A stretch of 16,703 nucleotides of DNA from contig CANROY010000023.1 in NCBI GenBank assembly GCA_947632355.1, positions 1-16,703 on the forward strand, given 5' to 3'. Below the pieces are notes generated by a model. That model saw nothing but the letters and a program-made list of their open reading frames with translations. It made no database searches and was not told where the DNA came from. The DNA comes from an uncultured Bacilli bacterium (GTDB lineage: Bacteria > Bacillota_I > Bacilli_A > RF39 > UBA660). Shown here piece by piece: positions 1 through 6,023 of this stretch; positions within the stretch are counted from its first letter, which is position 1, and each line of letters starts with the position of its first letter. The position numbers were made by a program, and so were the translations under genes.

Positions 1-11
1 CACCTCCTAAC
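1..11 (-). promoter_or_regulatory. Ribosome binding site of a minus-strand gene lying off the left edge
   Basis: Read on the minus strand this is GTTAGGAGGTG, a near-perfect Shine-Dalgarno sequence. Its start codon would lie just outside the window to the left, so a minus-strand gene probably begins there. It sits downstream of the tRNA-Gly terminator, in a leader of about 50 bases. Confidence 0.55.
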
Positions 12-53
12 AAAAGAAAAAGCCCATAATATCAAATACTATGAACTTATTTT

Positions 54-90
54 ATAAAAGAAAAACGCACTCTTCAAATTGAAGTGTGCG
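54..90 (-). terminator. Rho-independent terminator of tRNA-Gly
   Basis: Bases 66-75 and 81-90 form a 10-bp stem with one T-T mismatch and a 5-base loop. On the minus strand the stem is followed by a T-rich tract (complement of 54-65). It lies 15 bases past the 3' end of tRNA-Gly. Confidence 0.8.
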
Positions 91-104
91 AGTTTAAACC
101 TCAA

Positions 105-178
105 TGGAGCAGGTGATGGGAATCGAACCCACGTTATCAGCTTGGAAGGCTGAAGCTCTACCATTAAACTACACCTGC
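105..178 (-). tRNA. tRNA-Gly (anticodon TCC)
   Basis: The minus strand folds as a complete cloverleaf of 74 bases including encoded CCA. The acceptor stem GCAGGTG pairs fully with CACCTGC. The anticodon stem TCAGC/GCTGA encloses the loop CTTCCAA, giving anticodon TCC, and the T arm is TGGGT/TCCCA-type with TTCGATT in the loop. The discriminator base is T, as expected for tRNA-Gly. It is transcribed divergently from tRNA-Thr. Confidence 0.95.
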
Positions 179-199
179 ATTAACTCAATGACAATTACT

Positions 200-227
200 A
201 TTTTATCATAAAAAATATAAATTTCAA
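200..227 (-). promoter_or_regulatory. Promoter of tRNA-Gly
   Basis: On the minus strand, TTGAAA (complement of 222-227) is followed after 16 bases by TAAAAT (complement of 200-205), with TGA just upstream making an extended -10. Transcription would start near 193, about 15 bases before the mature tRNA. Confidence 0.7.
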
Positions 228-308
228 CTCTTTTTTATCTATTTTATAGTATTTTATGTGAAAATTTTCAATTCTATATCTATTTTTATAGAATAAATAA
301 AAATAATT

Positions 309-317
309 TGTTATAAT
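309..317 (+). promoter_or_regulatory. Extended -10 promoter of tRNA-Thr
   Basis: TGT TATAAT is a perfect -10 hexamer with the TG extension. No good -35 is visible at the usual distance (289-294). The distance to the mature tRNA 5' end (328) fits a short leader. The same element is copied at 1595-1603. Confidence 0.65.
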
Positions 318-327
318 AAACTTGCTT

Positions 328-403
328 GCTGGAATAGCTCAGTTGGTAGAGCAACGCCCTCGTAACGCGTAGGTCGCAAGTTCGAGTCTTGTTTCCAGCA
401 CCA
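328..403 (+). tRNA. tRNA-Thr (anticodon CGT), with a C-C mismatch at 31-39
   Basis: This is a 76-base cloverleaf with encoded CCA. Acceptor GCTGGAA pairs fully with TTCCAGC, and the D stem is GCTC/GAGC. The anticodon arm is ACGCC-CTCGTAA-CGCGT, giving anticodon CGT for the ACG codon. The last pair of the anticodon stem (31-39) is C opposite C, where this family normally pairs. The T arm GCAAG/CTTGT has one G-T pair. It may still work, but the mismatch is shared with the decayed copy at 1614, so it predates the duplication. Confidence 0.85.
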
Positions 404-480
404 TTAAGGATAAAATGTTCAAATTTTGAACTTAATAATATAACGTATTACTTAAATAATACTAAAGGAGGGTTTTAAAT

Positions 481-1602
481 ATGGGTTTAAGGGATAAATT
501 GAGTGACATTAAGAAAAGTTTAGAAGAAAAAATGTCCTATACGGTTCCAGAAAAAAGGCTTCATGAAAAACAAGAAATTAAAAAGAGTGTGGAAGCCTTA
601 TTTACTTGGAAACAATATCAAGAAATGATGGGATGTAGTGATGATTCAAAAAAAGAATATCTAGGTTATCCAACAAAAGAGGAATATGAAGAAAATATAA
701 AGCGAATTCGTGAAAAAGAATTGCATTCCGATAGATTCCAAAAAGCAAAAAAGTTTGTACGTTCATTTAGTTATAGAATGAATTTAGATTTAGAAAAAAA
801 ATTTTTTAAGATTGTCGGAACTTATGGTTTAGATGATGATTTAATAAATAAGACTTACAATGAAAAAAGAATTCGTAATGCAAAAAGATATGATAAATTA
901 AAACTATTTATGAATTCGTTAACAAAAGAGCAAATTTCATCTGATTTATACTTAACTGCTGCTTCAAAGTTTATGGAAACAAGTCTTATAGATTGCCCAA
1001 TGATTATAGAAAATTTACGAAAACAAATTGATGATTTAGAAATTTCTGATAGAAATAGACGTTTTGAAATAAACATTGATATTCCGAAAGAAAGATTAGA
1101 TATCTTTCCAACGACCATTTTGGAAACAGTTTCTATTCCTTACTATAGACCACAAGATTATAAACGTTCCTATGTTGATATACTTGATGAATATAATAAA
1201 CATATTTACGAAGAATACAATGAATATGTACGTGTTATTAATAAAATTGCAGAAGATATTTATCACTTGCAAATGTGGAATCTTTTATCTACTTATCCTG
1301 AACAAATTGATAATTATTATTTTTCTATACTGAATAATTCTTGTGAACATCAATTTCGCACAGCTTACTCTGTTAAAAAATGTAGAGAATCTAATATTGA
1401 AAATAGATCAAAATTAGAACAATTGGTTGAAGAAAAAATAGATAGACCAACTTATAATCTAAATTTAAATATTAATGACATTCCAATGGATGAAGAAATT
1501 TGCATTACTATTGTACAAGCAAATGAACAAACAGGTATAGATAATGATGGACCTACATTAACTTTAAGAAGAAATAAAATAAATAAAGATAATTTGTTAT
1601 AA
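481..1602 (+). CDS. Orphan protein of 373 aa between two tRNA-Thr repeat copies
   Basis: I do not recognise this family. The start is well supported: AAAGGAGGG at 464-472 lies 8 bases before ATG 481. The protein is highly charged and mostly helical in appearance, with no signal peptide and no obvious membrane segment, so it is probably cytoplasmic. The N-terminal 90 residues are rich in Lys and Glu, and the middle (about 210-275) holds many Tyr residues. About 78 bases of trailer separate it from tRNA-Thr, so it may be co-transcribed with the tRNA. Oddly, its last eight codons and stop lie inside the second repeat copy: the TAA at 1600-1602 is part of the copied TATAAT. The present C-terminus was therefore created or re-set by the duplication or insertion. 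Base composition is very AT-rich with many ATA codons. Confidence 0.7.
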   Translation: MGLRDKLSDIKKSLEEKMSYTVPEKRLHEKQEIKKSVEALFTWKQYQEMMGCSDDSKKEYLGYPTKEEYEENIKRIREKELHSDRFQKAKKFVRSFSYRMNLDLEKKFFKIVGTYGLDDDLINKTYNEKRIRNAKRYDKLKLFMNSLTKEQISSDLYLTAASKFMETSLIDCPMIIENLRKQIDDLEISDRNRRFEINIDIPKERLDIFPTTILETVSIPYYRPQDYKRSYVDILDEYNKHIYEEYNEYVRVINKIAEDIYHLQMWNLLSTYPEQIDNYYFSILNNSCEHQFRTAYSVKKCRESNIENRSKLEQLVEEKIDRPTYNLNLNINDIPMDEEICITIVQANEQTGIDNDGPTLTLRRNKINKDNLL

Positions 1603-1776
1603 TAAACTTGCTTGCTGAAATAACTCAGTTGGTAGAAATGCCTTCGTAACGCGTAGGTTGCAAGTTTGAGTCTTTTTTCAACACCATTAGAATAAAATGT
1701 TGAACTTAATATATATTTAAATTAATAAAAAAGTGCGTTACTTAACAAATATAAAAAGGTTTATATGGGTTTTAAG
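1578..1776 (+). repeat. Direct repeat copy 2 (decayed) of the tRNA-Thr unit
   Basis: This is the partner of 292-491. Across the promoter region it differs from copy 1 at one base (G at 1588). The tRNA part is decayed, and the trailer keeps AATAAAATGTT, GAACTTAATA and GTTACTTAA blocks. Near the right end, ATGGGTTTTAAG at 1765-1776 matches the ATGGGTTTAAG start of the 373-aa gene but has one extra T. It reads into a stop after about 20 codons, so it is a dead gene start. The true start of the next gene is 1796. Confidence 0.8.
1614..1686 (+). pseudogene. Decayed tRNA-Thr (CGT) copy
   Basis: Aligned to 328-403 this copy keeps CTCAGTTGGTAGA, TTCGTAACGCGTAGGT and the terminal ACACCA. The acceptor stem is broken (GCTGAAA against TTCAACA), the D stem has lost its G and C pairing, and three bases are missing in total. 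Nearly every substitution is G to A or C to T. It should not fold or be aminoacylated as a normal tRNA. A perfect copy of the parental extended -10 box stands upstream at 1595-1603, so it may still be transcribed, with the gene at 1796 downstream. Confidence 0.85.
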
Positions 1777-1795
1777 AAAAAGGAGACAAATAGAT

Positions 1796-2272
1796 ATGGA
1801 AAAACGAGTAGAAGAAATTCATAATTTGTTAGATGATATTTATACTCATTCCGAAAATTTATATCAGCAAATAAAAAAGCAATATGATAATGTAGTGATA
1901 AATTCTTATAAAGGACACCTTATTAAAATTAATTCTCAATATAAATATCAAAAATATTATATGCCAGTTATATCCGTGGCCGATTTAGGTGACATATGTT
2001 TTAATCTTGATGGAATTAGTTTAGAATTTTTTGTTGATAAGAATGATTTTATTAACATAAGTGATTTGAATTCATTATTAAATTTAGATATTGAGATCTA
2101 TGATGCAAAAGATAGTACTATTGATTTATACGAAAAAGGTATGAGTTCTGATGCACTTAGAAATAATCTTAAACAAACAAAACAAGTCTCAGTTGGAATT
2201 ACTATTAATTGCCAAGATAAGACTGATGAAGAAGTTATTAATACATTTAATACTGTATGTAAGTATTTATAA
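1796..2272 (+). CDS. Orphan protein of 158 aa downstream of the decayed tRNA
   Basis: I do not recognise this protein. ATG 1796 is chosen over an in-frame GTG at 1733 because AAGGAG at 1780-1785 lies 10 bases upstream, while the GTG has no ribosome site. The N-terminal 25 residues look like a short amphipathic helix. The centre (about 32-85) has alternating strands with many Tyr, Ile and Asp residues. No membrane segment is visible. It resembles the small cytoplasmic orphan or immunity-type proteins of accessory regions, but that is impression only. It could be driven by the copied tRNA-Thr -10 box at 1598-1603. It converges on the ABC transporter gene, with a shared terminator between them. 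Codon use is AT-rich, like the 373-aa gene. Confidence 0.7.
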   Translation: MEKRVEEIHNLLDDIYTHSENLYQQIKKQYDNVVINSYKGHLIKINSQYKYQKYYMPVISVADLGDICFNLDGISLEFFVDKNDFINISDLNSLLNLDIEIYDAKDSTIDLYEKGMSSDALRNNLKQTKQVSVGITINCQDKTDEEVINTFNTVCKYL

Positions 2273-2279
2273 TCTAAAT

Positions 2280-2316
2280 AAAAATAACAAGTGATTTATA
2301 TATCCTTGCTATTTTT
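2280..2316. terminator. Bidirectional terminator between 1796-2272 and the ABC gene
   Basis: AAAAATAACAAG (2280-2291) pairs with CTTGCTATTTTT (2305-2316) over 12 positions around a 13-base loop, with one A-C mismatch that becomes a G-U pair on the minus strand. T tracts follow on both strands. The right arm overlaps the last codons of the ABC transporter gene. Confidence 0.8.
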
Positions 2317-4068
2317 TTCTTTTAATTCTAGTTCATATAAAGTTTGATACTTCTTATTTTTTGTAAATAACTCTTGGTGTGTACCTTCATCAACGACTTT
2401 TCCGTTATCAATTAATAAAATACGGTCGCTATTTATAACAGTAGACAATCGATGGGCAATAATTAAAATAGTATATTCTCCTTGCATATTTTGAATCGAT
2501 TTTTGAATTTCAGCTTGGGTTTCATTATCAAGTGCACTTGTTGCTTCATCAAATAAAATGATTTCGGTTTTTAAAATAAGAGCACGTGCAATGGCAAGTC
2601 TTTGTCTTTGGCCACCAGATAGAGTAACACCGCCTTCTCCAACAATTGTGCCATAACCATCTTTTAAAGACATCACAAAGTCGTGTAAACAAGCCATCTT
2701 ACAAGCATCAATCATTTCTTCTTCCGTAACATCCTCTTTAATAATTTTTAAATTATCACGAATACTCATATTAAAGATATAAGGATTTTGGCTAATAATA
2801 GATAAATTTCCACGAATCGAATCTTTATCTAATTCCGTTATAGGAATGCCATCAATCAAAATAGTTCCACTTTGAGGATAATAAAGACCGGCGATTAAAT
2901 TAAAAATCGTTGATTTTCCACTACCACTTTTCCCAACAAAAGAAACCGTCTCATTTGGTTTAATTTTAAAACTAATATTACGTAGAACTTCTTGGTCGTC
3001 ATCATATTGGAAAGTAACATTTTTAAATTCAATATTCCCTTCGGCTTTTTTAAGTTTCTTCGTTCCAAAAACTTCTTTAGGAAATTTATTCCCTTCTAGA
3101 ACATCGAATATTTTTTTTGCTGATAGATTAAAGTTTTTTATAAAATCAAAAAGATTTTCAAAATTTGAAGAAATACTCATAATTCGTCCACGGTATTCTA
3201 AAATGATTAGCATCATGGCTATTTCAAGTTTACCATTCATGATAAATAAAACGCCTACAATCATTATTAAAAAATCTAATAAATCTCGAATATTACTATT
3301 AATAAAACGAAACTTTACACGAGTACGATCTCTAACATAAAGGGCATTGTTAAGATTATCAATTCTATGATTTGCATTATTTATGAAACTCTCTTCAGCA
3401 TTTAATATCTTAATATCTTTAGCACCTCGTACGAGTTCACTAATAAAACCTGAAGTATTTTCTTTAGCGGTTTTGACTATTTCTTTTTTTTCTTGAATTT
3501 TACTTGCTGCATATTTTTGACCAAAATAAAGAACCAATAAAAATAAACAATAAATACAAAAAATAATTTTATTAAGAAAAAACATGCTGATTAAAATTCC
3601 AATATTCGATAAAATATAGGTACTATAATCAACAATGGTATTAAATACATCTGCTAAGTTATTTGTATCCTCATTAATTCTTTCAATAAATAAACCACTC
3701 GAATTATTATTTAAAGTATGCATATCAATTTTTAGAGTTTCTTCCGTTAGTTCGGTTTGGACATTTTTTTTAATTGCAAAATAGAAACGATTCATGAAAT
3801 AGTTATTACCTAAAAGAATGAAATTCAATGTTACTTCTATAATAAGAATAGCAATTGTAATTAAAATTAGTTGTTGCCAAGAAGAACTTGTTAAAGCAAC
3901 AATTCTTTTAGCGGTTAGTAAAGGACTTAACACACTGACTGTACAATAAAGAATACAACCTAAAACTAGAAAGATTAAATTTTTTTTATCTTTTTTAGCA
4001 AATTTATAAGTTTTCTTTAAATAACCAAAAAACCCATGCAAATTTTTCTTTTCACTTTCTTCCATCAT
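2296..4068 (-). CDS. ABC half-transporter (membrane domain fused to ATPase)
   Basis: This is a 590-aa exporter-type subunit, full length for the family. Residues about 30-325 form the membrane domain: hydrophobic stretches near 31-52, 66-87, 145-185 and 264-292. Residues 345-580 form the nucleotide-binding domain, with Walker A GKSGSGKST at 389-397, Q-loop Q427, signature LSGGQ at 483-487, Walker B IILFDE at 513-518, D-loop SALD at 521-524 and switch His549. All ATPase residues are present. Such half-transporters work as dimers in the inner membrane, exporting lipids, drugs or peptides; the substrate cannot be told. It stands alone, so it probably forms a homodimer. The minus-strand site AAAGGAG, 10 bases before the first ATG, supports this start. 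No C39 peptidase domain is present. Confidence 0.93.
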   Translation of the reverse strand: MMEESEKKNLHGFFGYLKKTYKFAKKDKKNLIFLVLGCILYCTVSVLSPLLTAKRIVALTSSSWQQLILITIAILIIEVTLNFILLGNNYFMNRFYFAIKKNVQTELTEETLKIDMHTLNNNSSGLFIERINEDTNNLADVFNTIVDYSTYILSNIGILISMFFLNKIIFCIYCLFLLVLYFGQKYAASKIQEKKEIVKTAKENTSGFISELVRGAKDIKILNAEESFINNANHRIDNLNNALYVRDRTRVKFRFINSNIRDLLDFLIMIVGVLFIMNGKLEIAMMLIILEYRGRIMSISSNFENLFDFIKNFNLSAKKIFDVLEGNKFPKEVFGTKKLKKAEGNIEFKNVTFQYDDDQEVLRNISFKIKPNETVSFVGKSGSGKSTIFNLIAGLYYPQSGTILIDGIPITELDKDSIRGNLSIISQNPYIFNMSIRDNLKIIKEDVTEEEMIDACKMACLHDFVMSLKDGYGTIVGEGGVTLSGGQRQRLAIARALILKTEIILFDEATSALDNETQAEIQKSIQNMQGEYTILIIAHRLSTVINSDRILLIDNGKVVDEGTHQELFTKNKKYQTLYELELKEKNSKDI

Positions 4069-4096
4069 AGAACTAAAACTCCTTTAATTAATTTCT

Positions 4097-4125
4097 ATTA
4101 TAAAAGAAAAGTATATATTTGAAAA
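4097..4125 (-). promoter_or_regulatory. Promoter of the ABC transporter gene
   Basis: The minus strand has a perfect -10 TATAAT (complement of 4097-4102). A weaker -35 TTTTCA (complement of 4120-4125) lies 17 bases upstream. It points away from the mutY promoter in the 121-base divergent gap. Confidence 0.6.
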
Positions 4126-4128
4126 GCC

Positions 4129-4157
4129 TTTAAATACAAAGAAAATAATGGTATACT
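4129..4157 (+). promoter_or_regulatory. Promoter of mutY
   Basis: TTTAAA (4129-4134), a 17-base spacer, then TATACT (4152-4157) with TGG directly before it, an extended -10. Transcription would start near 4164, giving a leader of about 26 bases. Confidence 0.6.
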
Positions 4158-4189
4158 ATTATCAGAAGAAAACTAAAGAAGTGTTTTAG

Positions 4190-5224
4190 ATGAAAAAAAT
4201 TACGAATGAACTAATTACTTGGTATCAACAAAACAAAAGAGATTTGCCTTGGAGACATACAACTGATGCTTATGCCATATGGATTAGTGAAATTATGTTA
4301 CAACAAACAAGGGTAGAAGCGGTTATTAAGTATTACAATCGTTTTATAGAATATATTCCTACGTTAGAAGATTTAGCGAATGTTCAAGAAGATACTTTAT
4401 TAAAACTTTGGGAAGGACTTGGCTATTATAGTCGGGCTCGTAATTTACAAAAAACAGCAAAGAAACTTATAGAAGAGAATAAAAGTACTTTACCTAATAC
4501 CAAAGAAGAACTCTTAAAACTTCCAGGAATTGGTCTTTATACCGCAGGGGCAATTCTTTCAATTGCGTACCAAATTCCTACTGTTGCCATTGATGGAAAT
4601 GTCTATCGTATTCTCAGTCGGGTTTATGAAATAGATACTCCTATTAATAAACCAAGTGCTTATAAAGTATATGAAGAGGTTGCCCGAAAGAATTTATCCA
4701 AAGAATATCCAAGTGAATTTACCCAAAGTTTTATGGATTTGGGAAGTCGTATTTGTACTCCTAAAAATCCGGATTGTAAAAATTGTCCTTTAGTAAAGAA
4801 ATGTTCTACCTATAAAAAAGGAACACAAGAGTTGTATCCGGTTAAGGAAAAGAAGATAGAAAAAAGGGTAGAAGAACGCAATGTGTTTCTATTGGTGTAC
4901 CAAGATAAAATAGCTATACGAAAAAGAAAAGAAACCGGTCTTCTTGCTTCTTTATATGAACTACCGAATACCCAAGAGTATAATTCTTTAATTGATGTTG
5001 AAAATGCTTTGGTGGATAAAAAAATCAAGTACAAGAGTGTAATGGAAGTAGGAGAAGCCAAGCACATATTTTCTCATATTATTTGGTATATGAAAGGGTA
5101 TTTGGTTTTGTTAAAAGAACCATTAGAAGATTTTGTTTGGGTTGATAAAAAGGAATTAGCCAAGAACTACTCCATACCAAGTGCTTTTTCTTACTTTATT
5201 GAGTATTTTGTAAAAAATTTTTAA
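4190..5224 (+). CDS. mutY: A/G-specific adenine glycosylase MutY
   Basis: Removes adenine mispaired with 8-oxoguanine, preventing G:C to T:A transversions. The 344-aa protein has the full family layout. The N-terminal helical domain carries catalytic Glu34 in SEIMLQQT. The helix-hairpin-helix LPGIGLYTAGA is at 111-121, and catalytic Asp135 lies in VAIDGNVYR. An iron-sulfur cluster loop C189-x6-C196-x2-C199-x5-C205 follows. From about 225 to the end is the NUDIX-like domain that reads 8-oxoG. The ribosome site is weak (AAAGAAGTG before ATG 4190). The next gene is ku, 51 bases downstream on the same strand, so this is a repair block. No truncation or missing key residue is visible. Confidence 0.97.
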   Translation: MKKITNELITWYQQNKRDLPWRHTTDAYAIWISEIMLQQTRVEAVIKYYNRFIEYIPTLEDLANVQEDTLLKLWEGLGYYSRARNLQKTAKKLIEENKSTLPNTKEELLKLPGIGLYTAGAILSIAYQIPTVAIDGNVYRILSRVYEIDTPINKPSAYKVYEEVARKNLSKEYPSEFTQSFMDLGSRICTPKNPDCKNCPLVKKCSTYKKGTQELYPVKEKKIEKRVEERNVFLLVYQDKIAIRKRKETGLLASLYELPNTQEYNSLIDVENALVDKKIKYKSVMEVGEAKHIFSHIIWYMKGYLVLLKEPLEDFVWVDKKELAKNYSIPSAFSYFIEYFVKNF

Positions 5225-5229
5225 GTGGA

Positions 5230-5262
5230 TGAATAAAAATAATCTTTACCTATCATTATCTA
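5230..5262 (+). promoter_or_regulatory. Possible alternative-sigma (sigma-G-like) promoter before ku
   Basis: TGAATA (5230-5235) and, after 18 bases, CATTATC (5254-5260) resemble a sigma-G type promoter (about TGAATA and CATACTA), although the last base of the -10 does not match. In Bacillus subtilis the ku/ligD pair is a forespore sigma-G gene set, which is why this is worth noting. No vegetative promoter is evident in the gap, so read-through from mutY is the simpler explanation. Confidence 0.25.
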
Positions 5263-5275
5263 TCTAGGTGATGGT

Positions 5276-6022
5276 ATGGCAAATTTACATAGTGCAATTT
5301 CTTTTGGTTTAGTAAATATTCCCATTGTTTATAATCCCATTATTAAAAATAATGATACTTCTTTTAATCAACTTCATAAGAAATGTTTGCATCGTATTCG
5401 TTATCAAAAATATTGTGAGCATTGTAAAAAAATTGTTCACGAAGCCGATTTAGTAAAGGGGTACGAATACGAAAAAGGAGAGTATGTAACGTTTACAAAA
5501 GAAGAGTTAGCCAATATGCAAATTGATTCGAAGGATGCAATTGAAATAATTTCCTTTGTACCGGCGAGTGAAATTGATCCTTTCTATTATGAAAAAAGTT
5601 ATATTTTAACAACACCAAAAAAATCAAAAGCCTATTCCTTATTTTTAGAAGTTTTAAATAAAACCAAAAAGGTTGCTGTTGCAAAAACGAGTATTGGTAG
5701 TAAATTTTATTATGTCTTACTTCGTTATTTTGAAGGCAATATTTTAATGTCGACGATTTATTTTGAAGAAGAAATCAATATTCCGGAAGCAACAGTAGAA
5801 AGTAAGTTTACGAAAAAAGAACTAGACTTAGCTTTAGAACTTGTAAAACATTTATCTGGACATTTCGAACCGGAGCTTTATAAGGATGACTATCAAAATC
5901 AAATTAAAGAAGCAATTAACGAAAAGATTGAAGGAAAACCAATTCCAAAAAAAGTAAAAGTAAAAAAGCCATCAATGAAGGATTTAGTCACATCTTTACA
6001 AAAAAGTTTAGAGGTGTCTTAA
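5276..6022 (+). CDS. ku: Prokaryotic Ku, DNA end-binding protein
   Basis: The homodimeric ring protein of bacterial non-homologous end joining; it binds double-strand ends and recruits the LigD-type ligase. Family hallmarks are visible at the N-terminus: AISFGLVNIP (8-17), the SFNQLHKKC block (29-37) followed by C-x2-C at 47-50, and VKGYEYEKGEYV at 60-71. The beta-barrel core runs to about residue 200. The 248-aa length is a little short, as in minimal Ku proteins. The C-terminal tail (about 215-248) is Lys-rich, as expected for the DNA and ligase contact region. ATG 5276 follows AGGTGATG, an extended ribosome site; an ATG at 5271 is out of frame. The ligase gene starts one base after the Ku stop, so the two are translated from one message. 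Confidence 0.95.
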   Translation: MANLHSAISFGLVNIPIVYNPIIKNNDTSFNQLHKKCLHRIRYQKYCEHCKKIVHEADLVKGYEYEKGEYVTFTKEELANMQIDSKDAIEIISFVPASEIDPFYYEKSYILTTPKKSKAYSLFLEVLNKTKKVAVAKTSIGSKFYYVLLRYFEGNILMSTIYFEEEINIPEATVESKFTKKELDLALELVKHLSGHFEPELYKDDYQNQIKEAINEKIEGKPIPKKVKVKKPSMKDLVTSLQKSLEVS

Positions 6023-6023
6023 A

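Larger units (their letters stand above)
292..491 (+). repeat. Direct repeat copy 1: tRNA-Thr promoter, tRNA, trailer and ORF start
   Basis: This roughly 200-base block reappears at 1578-1776, offset by 1286 bases at its left end. The match is almost exact across 292-330 (the -10 region and CTTGCTTGCT), clear through the tRNA, and continues with indels through the trailer (GATAAAATGTT and GAACTTAATA blocks). It ends around the ATGGGTTTAAG start of the 373-aa gene. This is the better-preserved copy. Confidence 0.85.

Noticed and set aside
411..432. GTTCAAATTTTGAAC hairpin after tRNA-Thr
   Set aside because: A 7-bp AT-rich stem with a one-base centre and no T run. It may help end the tRNA transcript but is too weak to call a terminator.
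855..1118. Minus-strand open frame of 87 codons
   Set aside because: It is antisense to the 373-aa gene, with no ribosome site and a composition expected from the opposite strand of a Lys/Asp-rich gene.
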